Source: Flavobacteriales bacterium 34_180_T64 (GTDB lineage Bacteria; Bacteroidota; Bacteroidia; Flavobacteriales; Flavobacteriaceae). From it: 64,000 bases of DNA. Below are positions 25,849 to 33,773 of the stretch, piece by piece. The number at the start of each line of letters is the position of its first letter. The stretch's first letter is position 1. The stretch covers positions 1,572 through 65,571 of the forward strand of contig MAAR01000019.1 of the NCBI GenBank assembly GCA_002162765.1. The letters are read 5' to 3'. The notes below the pieces were generated by a model. The model was not told where the DNA came from. It made no database searches and saw only the letters and a list, made by a program, of their open reading frames with translations. The position numbers and the translations under genes were made by a program.

Positions 25849-27597
25849 ATGCTTAAGCAAATAAAATATATTATAACAGTAGGGCTTATCGTTCAAGTCA
25901 GTCAATCTTTTGGACAGGAGCGAAAGCAAACTAATGACACTATAGATACGCAAGTTGTCAATGTAGTGAAACCTTATACACCCACTATTTCTGATGCGTT
26001 TAAAGTAAAAGAAACAGCCTCTTTAGATGATGAAACTACAGCAACAAAAAAGGATATAAAATATAATATATTTTCTATTCCAGTGGCATCTACGTTTACA
26101 CCAGCAAAAGGAAAGGCAGCTAAAGTTGATAAGGAAAAAGAAGTAAAATTATACGATAATTATGCGTCCTTAGGTTTCGGAACCTATACATCAATATTGG
26201 GCGAGGTATATCTTAATCATGCACTGAGTAGAACGGAACGTGTTGGAGGATATCTCAGTCATCATTCATCTCAAGGCGGAATTGAAGGCGTGCTATTAGA
26301 TGACGATTTTTCTAAAACAAATGTCAATGTAAACTATAATAAAAAACAAAGCGACTTTGATTGGAATATTGATGGCGGATTTGAATTGCAATCGTATAAC
26401 TGGTACGGCATACCTCAACCTACTTTTGATGAAAGTACAACGGATATGTTAGATGTTAAACATTCATTTTATAGTGCCTATTTTGGAGGAGAAGTTAATT
26501 TTGAAGATGCTATTATTAATAAAGGAAGTGTGCTTTATAGACGTTTTGGGGATGATCAAAGTTCTGGTGAGAATAGGTTTGTGCTTAAAACCGAATTCGA
26601 TATTCCTGTGCAGGATGAGTTAATTTCAACGAATGTTACTTTAGACTATATTGGAGGAAGTTTTGAAAGAAATTATTTCTCCGAAGATCAGATTAAATAT
26701 GGAAATTTCACGGTTAGTGCTGCACCTAGTTATCAAATGAAAGAAGATGATTTAACCGTTAACCTTGGGGTTAATTTGGTGTATCTAAATGATACCGAAT
26801 TCGGTGATAATAAATTCTTTATATATCCGAATATTTCAGCTAGTTATCGTTTGGTTGATGAAATTCTTATTGCTTATGGTGGCGTTCAAGGTGGACTGAT
26901 TCAAAATTCATATTATGATTTTGCCAATGAAAATGCATTTGTATCGCCTACACTATACATTGTCCCAACCGATCAAACCTATCATGCATCCATTGGTTTA
27001 AAAGGGAAGCTATCTAATACGATGAGTTATAATGTTAAAGGACAGTATTTCGCAGATAAGGGCAAGGCGATGTTTAAGTCAAACGGTATCCTAGGTGGTG
27101 CGTCTGAAGATTTTCAATATGGGAATTCCTTTGGATTAGTGTATGATGATGTGAATACCTTTGCCATTGGAGGAGAATTGAATGTGGATGTGAATCGAAA
27201 TTTTAAATTGGCCTTAAAAGCAGAGTATTTTAATTACAATACAGATTCGGAAGCCGAACCATGGAATCTTCCAGATATAAAAGGGTCTTTGTTTCTAGAT
27301 TATCAAATAGATGAACATTGGTTCGCTGGAGGAGGAATATATTATGTTGGAGAACGCAAAGATGTGTTGTTTCAAACAGGATTAGTAGATCCCTTAGTGT
27401 TTCCTCCATCACCAATAACTGTAACCTTAGATAGTTATTTTGATGCTAATGCTCATGTTGGATATAAAGTCAACGATTATTTGTCTGTATTCGCTAAAGC
27501 AAATAATATTGCCAATCAAGAGTATCAACGTTGGATCAATTATCAAGTCCAGGGAATTCAATTTTTGGCAGGCGCTACATTTCAGTTTGACTTCTAG
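25849..27597 (+). CDS. Outer-membrane beta-barrel protein, TonB-receptor-like
   Basis: A 582-aa protein with a signal peptide (about 1-22, ending SQSFGQ). A short N-terminal linker (VVNVVKPYTPTISDAFKVKE at about 36-55) is followed by alternating aromatic strands and a C-terminal phenylalanine (GATFQFDF), the outer-membrane assembly signal. The last third (VGYKVNDYLSVFAKANNIANQEYQRW) resembles the barrel end of TonB-dependent receptors. The usual plug domain of about 130 residues is not visible, so it may be a plug-less barrel. It is cotranscribed with the TPR protein, which may be its periplasmic partner. The ligand is unknown. Confidence 0.78.
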   Translation: MLKQIKYIITVGLIVQVSQSFGQERKQTNDTIDTQVVNVVKPYTPTISDAFKVKETASLDDETTATKKDIKYNIFSIPVASTFTPAKGKAAKVDKEKEVKLYDNYASLGFGTYTSILGEVYLNHALSRTERVGGYLSHHSSQGGIEGVLLDDDFSKTNVNVNYNKKQSDFDWNIDGGFELQSYNWYGIPQPTFDESTTDMLDVKHSFYSAYFGGEVNFEDAIINKGSVLYRRFGDDQSSGENRFVLKTEFDIPVQDELISTNVTLDYIGGSFERNYFSEDQIKYGNFTVSAAPSYQMKEDDLTVNLGVNLVYLNDTEFGDNKFFIYPNISASYRLVDEILIAYGGVQGGLIQNSYYDFANENAFVSPTLYIVPTDQTYHASIGLKGKLSNTMSYNVKGQYFADKGKAMFKSNGILGGASEDFQYGNSFGLVYDDVNTFAIGGELNVDVNRNFKLALKAEYFNYNTDSEAEPWNLPDIKGSLFLDYQIDEHWFAGGGIYYVGERKDVLFQTGLVDPLVFPPSPITVTLDSYFDANAHVGYKVNDYLSVFAKANNIANQEYQRWINYQVQGIQFLAGATFQFDF

Positions 27598-27628
27598 TCG
27601 CAAAATATCTTGACTTCTAGCGGCAAAA
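27587..27628. repeat. Short direct repeat across a stop codon
   Basis: TTGACTTCTAG..GCAAAA occurs twice, at 27587-27605 and 27610-27628, with 2 differences in 19 bases. The first copy contains the last codons and stop of the barrel gene. The second is out of frame downstream, so it is probably a slippage duplication with no coding effect. Confidence 0.7.
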
Positions 27629-27629
27629 C

Positions 27630-27658
27630 GTCATTCTGAACTTGTTTCAGGATCTCAT
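27630..27658. repeat. Palindromic dispersed repeat (GTCAT-CTGAA-TTCAG type)
   Basis: GTCATTCTGAACTTG at 27630 continues to CAGGATCTCAT at 27658. The stem is CTGAA/TTCAG. It matches positions 33643-33671 at 27 of 29 bases, and there the repeat lies inside a coding sequence. Confidence 0.8.
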
Positions 27659-27720
27659 AAAATTTGTTATTAAAAGCGAATAGATAATCAGTTTTATAAA
27701 ATATTAATAAGATAATTGCC

Positions 27721-27755
27721 AAAAGCGTTCAAATCGAACGCTTTTATTATTTTTA
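27721..27755 (+). terminator. Intrinsic terminator after TPR/barrel operon
   Basis: AAAAGCGTTC and GAACGCTTTT form a 10-bp perfect stem with a 5-base loop, followed by ATTATTTTT. It ends the TPR/barrel operon and precedes the amidohydrolase gene. Confidence 0.8.
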
Positions 27756-27776
27756 CAGAAACCAACTCATATTAAA

Positions 27777-29390
27777 ATGAAATACATTCTTTTAATTTTC
27801 ACACTACTTATTGTTCTCTCTTGTGAACAAAAGGAACAAGTAGATGCTATCGTTATTAATGCGAATGTATATACGGTAAATGAAAGTTTTGATACTGCGG
27901 AAAGCATTGCTATAAAGGATGGAAAAATAGTTTATGTTGGTAGTAATGATGAGGTTTTTAAAGCATTTGGCTCTGAAAATATTATAGATGCAAATGGACA
28001 AACCATTGTTCCAGGATTTATAGACGCACATTGTCATTTTTTAGGACTTGGAACAAATCAACAGTCTGTAAATTTGGTGGGAACTGAAAGTTTTGAGGAC
28101 GTCATGAAACGCGTTTTAGATTTTCAAAAGGAACGCAGTCAAGACTATATTCTTGGAAGAGGTTGGGACCAAAATGATTGGGAAGATAAAACGTTTCCTG
28201 ATAATGTACTGCTTAATAAATTATTTCCAAATACTCCCGTGGTATTGACTAGAATTGATGGACATGCTATATTGTGTAACGAAGCAGCATTAAAATTAGG
28301 GAATGTAACGGCAACTAGTAACATAGATGGAGGAGAAGTAATCTTAAAAAATGGTCAGCTTACTGGAATATTAGTAGATAATGCTGAGAATTTAGTTATG
28401 AAATTCTGGCCAAAACAAACTAGAGCTGAGAAAATAAAGGCCTTGTTAGATGCACAAAAATTATGTTTTGATTTAGGACTAACAACAGTTGATGATGCCG
28501 GATTGGGAATTGAAGCCATTGAAATAATCGATAGCTTGCAAAAAGCTGGTGATTTGAAAATGAGAGTTTATGCCATGGTGTCTGCGACTAGTGAAAATTT
28601 AGACTACTATTTAAATAAAGGCATTGTAAAAACAGATCGTCTTAATGTGCGATCATTTAAAGTTTATGCTGATGGTGCGCTAGGTTCAAGAGGTGCAATG
28701 CTTCGAGAGCCATATAAGGACAAACATGGGCACTATGGATTGATGGTAACCAGTATTTCTGATTTGCAAAATACAGCTAAACGGATCTCTAATTCGGAGT
28801 TTCAAATGAATACGCATGCTATTGGTGATTCGGCCAATCATGCCATATTACAAACATATAAGAAGGTTTTGCAAGGAAAATCAGACAGACGTTGGAGAGT
28901 CGAACATGCACAAGTGGTGTCTCCAGAAGATTTTAAATTATTTGAAAATATTATACCTTCAATTCAACCAACACACGCAACTTCAGATATGTACTGGGCT
29001 GAAGACCGTTTAGGTAGTGAACGTGTAAAAGGTGCATATGCTTTTAAAGAACTACTCAATGCGAACGGAAGAGTAGCCTTGGGTACCGATTTCCCTGTAG
29101 AATATGTGAGTCCGTTTTATACGTTTTATGCCGCTGTGGCAAGACAGGATTTAAAACATTTTCCTGAAGAAGGTTATCAAATGGAAAATGGCCTATCACG
29201 AGAAGAGACCCTTAAAGGGATGACTATCTGGGCAGCCTACTCGAATTTTGAAGAAAATGAAAAAGGGAGTATTGAAATTGGAAAATTCGCAGACTTTATT
29301 ATTCTAGATAAAGATATCATGACAGTTGATGTTTCTGAAATTCCTCATATAAAGGTAAAAAGCACCTATCTTGCTGGTGAACTTCAATAG
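27777..29390 (+). CDS. YtcJ-like amidohydrolase lipoprotein
   Basis: A 537-aa lipoprotein: signal MKYILLIFTLLIVLSC with Cys16 as the lipidated residue. The catalytic part is of the metal-dependent amidohydrolase-3 (YtcJ) type: VPGFIDAHCHFLGLG with His85 and His87 as metal ligands, the NTHAIGDSANH segment around 345, and GTDFPVEYVSP near 440 with an Asp ligand. The protein should act in the periplasm or on the outer-membrane periplasmic face. The substrate is unknown; relatives range from exoenzymes to amide hydrolases. The gene is alone between a terminator and an inverted-repeat element. Confidence 0.88.
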   Translation: MKYILLIFTLLIVLSCEQKEQVDAIVINANVYTVNESFDTAESIAIKDGKIVYVGSNDEVFKAFGSENIIDANGQTIVPGFIDAHCHFLGLGTNQQSVNLVGTESFEDVMKRVLDFQKERSQDYILGRGWDQNDWEDKTFPDNVLLNKLFPNTPVVLTRIDGHAILCNEAALKLGNVTATSNIDGGEVILKNGQLTGILVDNAENLVMKFWPKQTRAEKIKALLDAQKLCFDLGLTTVDDAGLGIEAIEIIDSLQKAGDLKMRVYAMVSATSENLDYYLNKGIVKTDRLNVRSFKVYADGALGSRGAMLREPYKDKHGHYGLMVTSISDLQNTAKRISNSEFQMNTHAIGDSANHAILQTYKKVLQGKSDRRWRVEHAQVVSPEDFKLFENIIPSIQPTHATSDMYWAEDRLGSERVKGAYAFKELLNANGRVALGTDFPVEYVSPFYTFYAAVARQDLKHFPEEGYQMENGLSREETLKGMTIWAAYSNFEENEKGSIEIGKFADFIILDKDIMTVDVSEIPHIKVKSTYLAGELQ

Positions 29391-29397
29391 TGTTTAT

Positions 29398-29601
29398 AAC
29401 CTGAGTGCGACGTAAGGATGAATACATGTCGCTAATAATAAGCGGTTTAAAATATAGTGTCATTGCGAATTTTACTTTTTTCAAGAAAAATGTGGCAATC
29501 TCACTATCACTAAGCAGATTGCCACAGTCATACCTCCTTCGCAAAGACGTATCTGATGGATATTGAACAATTATCGTTTTTACTTACGTCGCACTCAGGT
29601 T
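29398..29601. mobile_element. Inverted-repeat-bounded non-coding element (MITE-like)
   Basis: Exact 19-bp inverted repeats (AACCTGAGTGCGACGTAAG at 29398-29416 and its complement at 29583-29601) bound a segment of about 204 bp. It contains a hairpin: GTCATTGCGA at 29459-29468 pairs with 29538-29547 (one mismatch), and TGTGGCAATCT at 29491-29501 pairs with AGATTGCCACA at 29516-29526. No gene or transposase is inside. It lies between two convergent genes, 8 bases after one stop and touching the other's stop codon. The inner hairpin resembles the CATTGCGA...GCAATCTG repeats common in flavobacteria (recollection). Confidence 0.7.
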
Positions 29602-30302
29602 TATAGCAAACTTAATTTCGCTAGGAAATCATGATGTTCACCAGTGGCAATTTTTTCACATGTCAAACCAATAGATTCACTTACTTTTTTTAAAGTATCG
29701 AAATCTAAATATAACCACTTCATTGGCAGTTCATCTTCCCCTTTATAACTAAGAAAATAATCCAATTCTCCATAGTAATTGGCATTCGTATCAATCCATA
29801 ATCCGCCATCATCATCTTCATACATATATTTAATATCAGAAGAGTCTATTAGGATTTGACCATTAGGGTTTGTGATGGATTTTAAATGATTTAGATATGT
29901 AGATACCTGAGCCAATTCTTGAAAAATTCCTGTGCCATTCATCAATAATAGAATAGTATCGAAAGATTCGGTTTCATCAAAAAGGTTTATCAATTCAGTA
30001 TTTAAAACACCGCGTTTATTTGCAACTTCTATAGCACCTTTAGAAACATCAATACCTTTAACCGAAAATCCTTTCTTTTGTAAATACAAACTATGACTTC
30101 CAGAGCCACAGCCTACATCTAACACTTTGCCTTTTGCTAAATGCAATGCTTTTTGCTCGATGGATGGCATCTGTTTAAAGCTTCTGAACAAATATGGAAG
30201 CGGTAATTCATCAGCATCAGAGATATTAGTAGACGTGATAAGATCTACTGTGTATAAATCATTTTGATAATCTAATAAGGCTTGTCCAAAAAGGTCTTTC
30301 AT
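29601..30302 (-). CDS. Class I SAM-dependent methyltransferase
   Basis: A 233-aa soluble methyltransferase. Motif I VLDVGCGSGSHSLYL is at 60-74, followed by the SAM-ribose segment VKGIDVSKGAIEVA at about 82-95 and the post-motif LLLMNGTGIFQEL near 123-135. The GxGxG loop is complete, so activity is expected. The substrate is not known. Its stop codon lies within the right inverted repeat of the element at 29398-29601. No clear -7 box is found upstream, where a dispersed repeat is placed at 30360-30470. Confidence 0.85.
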   Translation of the reverse strand: MKDLFGQALLDYQNDLYTVDLITSTNISDADELPLPYLFRSFKQMPSIEQKALHLAKGKVLDVGCGSGSHSLYLQKKGFSVKGIDVSKGAIEVANKRGVLNTELINLFDETESFDTILLLMNGTGIFQELAQVSTYLNHLKSITNPNGQILIDSSDIKYMYEDDDGGLWIDTNANYYGELDYFLSYKGEDELPMKWLYLDFDTLKKVSESIGLTCEKIATGEHHDFLAKLSLL

Positions 30303-30359
30303 AAGTAATTCAATGTGAAACTTGTCTAAACAAGTTGTGGTAATCTATTGGGTTTTATT

Positions 30360-30470
30360 TGTCATGTTGAGCATTACTGAAATATAAAATATATTTGATA
30401 TTGAAAGTAGTAAGCGAAGCTTAACGAAACATCTCATAATTTTTGATTCTTCATTTTATTCAGTATGACA
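30360..30470. repeat. Dispersed repeat with inverted ends
   Basis: The segment starts TGTCATGTTGAGCA and ends ATTCAGTATGACA, so its ends are imperfect inverted repeats (TGTCAT.CTGAAT type). It holds the arms GAAACATCTCAT and GATTCTTC typical of another dispersed flavobacterial palindrome (recollection). It fills most of the 188-bp gap between two divergent genes and carries no reading frame of note. Confidence 0.65.
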
Positions 30471-30478
30471 AGTTTGCG

Positions 30479-30486
30479 TATTTTTG
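30479..30486 (+). promoter_or_regulatory. -7 box TATTTTTG upstream of YkgJ-family gene
   Basis: Perfect TANNTTTG ending only 4 bases before the ATG at 30491. The transcript would be leaderless or nearly so, or translation would start at the next in-frame ATG (30521). Confidence 0.55.
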
Positions 30487-30490
30487 CTAA

Positions 30491-30985
30491 ATGCAAGACC
30501 AAATTAATCATCTTCCAAAGATGGCCAAAGATAAGGATAAGGAAAATAAAACCTTCTTTACCAAGCTAAAAAAAAGGCCACCCAAACAACTCGATTACTT
30601 AATGCAAGATTTGCATGAAAAGGAGTTTGAAAAGACCGATTGTTTGAAATGTGCAAATTGTTGTAAAACTACGGGACCATTGTTTACCGATAAGGATGTT
30701 GAACGCATAGCAAAGCATTTCAAGATGAAGTCGCATAAGTTTATTGATCAGTTTTTGAGAGTTGATGAAGACAACGATTATGTGCTACAATCTGTACCGT
30801 GTACCTTTTTAGGTTCTGATAATTATTGCTCTATATACGAGGTCAGACCAAAAGCTTGTCGCGAATTTCCACATACAGATCGAAAGAAGTTTCAGCAAAT
30901 TTCAGATTTGACTTTAAAAAATGTTTCTATTTGTCCGGCTGCTTATAATATTGTTGAAGAAATGAAGAGACGTATTAAGCTTTGA
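30491..30985 (+). CDS. YkgJ-family cysteine cluster protein
   Basis: A 164-aa soluble protein with eight conserved-looking cysteines: C51, C54, C57, C58, C104, C113, C123 and C148. The CLKCANCCKTTGP and KACREFPH motifs are typical of YkgJ/UPF0153 proteins, which are thought to bind zinc or an iron-sulfur cluster. The role is not established. The N-terminal MAKDKDKENKTFFTKLKKRPPKQLDY resembles Bacteroidota members. The start could be 30491 or Met11 (30521). The -7 box ends 4 bases before the first ATG, but family members as I recall them have about ten residues before the LAK/MAK segment, so I kept 30491. Confidence 0.85.
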   Translation: MQDQINHLPKMAKDKDKENKTFFTKLKKRPPKQLDYLMQDLHEKEFEKTDCLKCANCCKTTGPLFTDKDVERIAKHFKMKSHKFIDQFLRVDEDNDYVLQSVPCTFLGSDNYCSIYEVRPKACREFPHTDRKKFQQISDLTLKNVSICPAAYNIVEEMKRRIKL

Positions 30986-31020
30986 TTTTTTAGTATCTTT
31001 AAAATCAAAATCTCACACAT

Positions 31021-31860
31021 TTGGAACTTATATTAGATTATTTTGAACATATTCCACGTTTACACAGGAGTCTTATTATAGTTGGCGGATTAACCTTCTT
31101 TTGGTTGTTAGAAGGCGCTTTGCCTTTATTTAGATTTAAATATAATAAATGGAAGCATGCTGTCCCTAATATCTTTTTCACGATCACAACTATTGTCATC
31201 AATTTGGGACTGGCCGTTTTATTATATATGACTTCCGAATGGGTAGTGACAAACAATTTTGGAATTTTAAATTGGATGCCAGAAGTTCCGACTTGGTTAT
31301 ATCTGGTTCTTGGACTACTTCTTATGGATTTAATTGGAGCGTATGTTCCTCATTTTATTGAGCATAAAATAAGACCTTTGTGGATGATTCATCTGGTGCA
31401 TCATACAGATCATAAGGTAGATACTACTACGGCAAACAGACATCATCCATTAGAAAGTATGATTCGTTATATGTTTACACTCATTGGTGTTATAATTATG
31501 GGTGCTCCTATTGGTATTGTAATGATGTATCAATCCTTATCTATAGTGGCAACCCAGTTTAGTCATGCCAATATTAAATTGCCGAAAAAGGTTGATGATT
31601 TATTAAGTTATTTCCTAGTCTCACCAGATATGCATAAAGTGCACCATCATTACAGGCTGCCTTATACCGATTCTAATTATGGGAATATTTTTTCAGTTTG
31701 GGATCGTATGTTTGGTACCTTTATGAAATTGGATCGTGATTCTATAATTTATGGGGTAGATGTATTTCCAAATGAAACTACCAATAGTAATGTGAAAGAT
31801 TTATTATTGCAACCCTTTCAAAAATTTCAAAAACCTACTTTCAATCCAGATTCTGATTAA
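31021..31860 (+). CDS. Sterol desaturase/fatty acid hydroxylase family protein
   Basis: A 279-aa integral membrane di-iron enzyme of the fatty acid hydroxylase superfamily. Histidine clusters HFIEH (111-115), HLVHH (124-128), NRHHP (His141/142) and HKVHHHY (about 205-211) ligate the two irons. About four membrane helices lie at roughly 16-32, 50-70, 92-108 and 150-175. It probably hydroxylates a lipid such as a fatty acid or ornithine lipid, or acts on a carotenoid. The start is TTG at 31021, 35 bases after the cysteine-cluster gene, so cotranscription is possible. Confidence 0.88.
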   Translation: MELILDYFEHIPRLHRSLIIVGGLTFFWLLEGALPLFRFKYNKWKHAVPNIFFTITTIVINLGLAVLLYMTSEWVVTNNFGILNWMPEVPTWLYLVLGLLLMDLIGAYVPHFIEHKIRPLWMIHLVHHTDHKVDTTTANRHHPLESMIRYMFTLIGVIIMGAPIGIVMMYQSLSIVATQFSHANIKLPKKVDDLLSYFLVSPDMHKVHHHYRLPYTDSNYGNIFSVWDRMFGTFMKLDRDSIIYGVDVFPNETTNSNVKDLLLQPFQKFQKPTFNPDSD

Positions 31861-32051
31861 TGACGTATTTGGCTAAACGCATTCAAAACCCCTAGTTTTC
31901 AACAGGTTATTAACAATTTTCGTTCGTTCCTCTAGCTTTTTTGTAGTTCATAGATTATTTTGTCATTACTAGATGTATTCTGTATAGTTTTATTGACAGG
32001 GATTACAAAATGATATTAGTTCTATTATGTTGACATTAATAGAATTTTTTT
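31861..32051. other. Intergenic region with no clear feature
   Basis: A 191-bp gap. An AAAAC/GTTTT inverted repeat near 31886-31900 and the A/T-rich sequence TTTTCAACAGGTTATTAACA near 31896-31915 are the only structures seen. No perfect -7 box or reading frame was found. Confidence 0.5.
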
Positions 32052-32477
32052 ATGAGAACACTTTTACTTTTAGGCTTTATAAGCATTGCTTTGCTATCCT
32101 ATAATTCAGCTTTTGCTCAATTCAATGCTTCGATTATGCATGATGATTTTGCATTACTCGAAAAAAATGTGAATGTTAGAGCTAGTAGTTTGATTCATAG
32201 ATTGAATGCTACTAAAGATACTTTAATTCTATCTAGTCACAAAAAAATAAATAGAGTCTATTCAGTCAACATGAATTATGAGCGTGAAGTGCAAGCAAAT
32301 ATTAACGCTACATTTTTTAAAGTGCCACTTACAAAATTAAGTCAAGGAAAGCACGTGTTTGTAGTCGTTCAATCGCCATTAAGAATAATCTTTGTAATTA
32401 AAATTCTGAAAGATAATACCATCATCTTACCCCCAAATGAAATAAAACTTACGGCACTCCAAAAGGAAGACCATTAG
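32052..32477 (+). CDS. Secreted hypothetical protein
   Basis: A 141-aa protein with a signal peptide (MRTLLLLGFISIALLSYNSAFAQ). The mature part is about 118 residues, mostly predicted beta, with VFVVVQSPLRIIFVIKI as the most hydrophobic strand and no cysteines. I do not recognise a family. It is probably periplasmic or surface exposed. It converges with the DUF1343 gene, one base between stops, and there is no terminator between them. Confidence 0.7.
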   Translation: MRTLLLLGFISIALLSYNSAFAQFNASIMHDDFALLEKNVNVRASSLIHRLNATKDTLILSSHKKINRVYSVNMNYEREVQANINATFFKVPLTKLSQGKHVFVVVQSPLRIIFVIKILKDNTIILPPNEIKLTALQKEDH

Positions 32478-32478
32478 A

Positions 32479-33765
32479 TTATTTGTAGATTAAATATTCA
32501 GTTCTCATTGTATCGTAATGATCTAAACCGCTTTGCCAAGACTTTCTAATTTCAGATGCCGATAACCCTTGTTCAATTTGTAGTTGTAATTGTTTAGTTC
32601 CAGCAAGTTTTGTAAAAAAAGCATTGAAGAATTTTTCTTTCTCTAAAGTATTATGATAGGCTTTAATAAGATACTCTAAATTTATTGAGGAAAGCCTATC
32701 TGTATTGCTTAAGTCTTCTCCATAGCATAGAATCTTTTCATGCTTTGGGTGTTTGGCTCCTTCATTTGGTGAAGGAAGGAACTTAAAGTTATACACGTTT
32801 TTTCTTAAATATGGGCTTCCATAAATTTGGAATTGTTTAGACGTACCGCGTCCAGCACTTACAGTTGTGCCTTCAAAAAAGCATAAACTAGGATATAAAT
32901 TTATGGCCTTGTCATTTGGTAAATTTGGTGATGGTTTAATTGGAAGACTATAAGCGGTTTGATGTGTATAGTTTTTCATTGGTATCACCGTAATATCACA
33001 TTTAATATTATTTGCTAACCAACCTTCGCCGTTAATCATTTTTGCATATTCGCCAATAGTCATACCATGTACCACTGGAATAGGATGCATACCAACAAAA
33101 CTTTGATGTTCCATCTCTAAAATAGGACCATCTACATAATGGCCATTCGGATTCGGTCTATCTAAAATAATCAAAGGAATATTAGCTTCAGCACAAGCTT
33201 CCATAACGTAATGCAAAGTAGAAATATAAGTGTAAAATCGCGCCCCAACATCTTGTAAGTCAAAAACCATGATATCAATGGCTGTAATTCCTGAGTCAAT
33301 GTCTTTCTCGTATTTTTCTGTTTCTTTTATTTGCTCTAATTTCGGTTTTTTATTGGCAGAATATAATGATACAATCGGTAAACCTGTTTTAGGGTCTAAA
33401 CCATCTTTTACAACTTCTCCAGCATCAGCTTTTCCCCTAAACCCATGCTCTGGCGAAAACACTTTGTCAATTGTAATATGTAATGATAATAAAGAATCAA
33501 CAATATGAGTAAAACCTTCTTCCTTAAAAATAATGGAGGATTGATTAGCAACTATTCCAATGCGTTTTCCTTTAAGTAATGGTAGATATTCTTGAATTTG
33601 ATTAGCACCTACAACTAATTCACTTTCTGATAAAAGTTTATTGTCATCCTGAACTTGATTCAGGATCTCATCATTATCGACTAAATTATTGTTCGTTTTA
33701 GAAGCACATGAAATCCCTATTAAAACAAATAATAAAACTGTATTTTTGAAGACCTTTAAACGCAT
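32479..33765 (-). CDS. DUF1343 lipoprotein, NamZ-like exo-N-acetylmuramidase
   Basis: A 428-aa lipoprotein (MRLKVFKNTVLLFVLIGISC, Cys20 lipidated). DUF1343 proteins include NamZ, an exo-beta-N-acetylmuramidase that releases MurNAc from peptidoglycan fragments (established for members of the family). Visible family stretches are GKRIGIVANQSS at about 66-77, FSPEHGFRGKADAGE, DLQDVGARFYTY and LDRPNPNGHYVDGP. Residues 32-41 (DEILNQVQDD) are encoded by a palindromic dispersed repeat at 33643-33672, inserted in frame in the linker between the lipid anchor and the domain. The start is only 8 bases from the divergent permease gene start. Confidence 0.85.
   Translation of the reverse strand: MRLKVFKNTVLLFVLIGISCASKTNNNLVDNDEILNQVQDDNKLLSESELVVGANQIQEYLPLLKGKRIGIVANQSSIIFKEEGFTHIVDSLLSLHITIDKVFSPEHGFRGKADAGEVVKDGLDPKTGLPIVSLYSANKKPKLEQIKETEKYEKDIDSGITAIDIMVFDLQDVGARFYTYISTLHYVMEACAEANIPLIILDRPNPNGHYVDGPILEMEHQSFVGMHPIPVVHGMTIGEYAKMINGEGWLANNIKCDITVIPMKNYTHQTAYSLPIKPSPNLPNDKAINLYPSLCFFEGTTVSAGRGTSKQFQIYGSPYLRKNVYNFKFLPSPNEGAKHPKHEKILCYGEDLSNTDRLSSINLEYLIKAYHNTLEKEKFFNAFFTKLAGTKQLQLQIEQGLSASEIRKSWQSGLDHYDTMRTEYLIYK
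33643..33672. repeat. Palindromic dispersed repeat inside a CDS
   Basis: The plus strand reads GTCATCCTGAACTTGA..CAGGATCTCAT. This is nearly the same as the intergenic copy at 27630-27658, with the stem CCTGAA/TTCAGG. On the minus strand it encodes DEILNQVQDD in the DUF1343 lipoprotein linker. Confidence 0.85.
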
Positions 33766-33773
33766 ATGTTAAT

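Noticed and set aside
29317..29544. 75-codon minus-strand frame over the end of the amidohydrolase gene
   Set aside because: It is mainly a translation of the inverted-repeat element; overlap with a real gene and repeat-derived sequence make a protein unlikely.
31896..31915. DnaA-box-like A/T-rich sequence TTTTCAACAGGTTATTAACA
   Set aside because: Only two 7/9 matches to TTATCCACA, no cluster of boxes, no dnaA or other replication gene nearby; not an origin.
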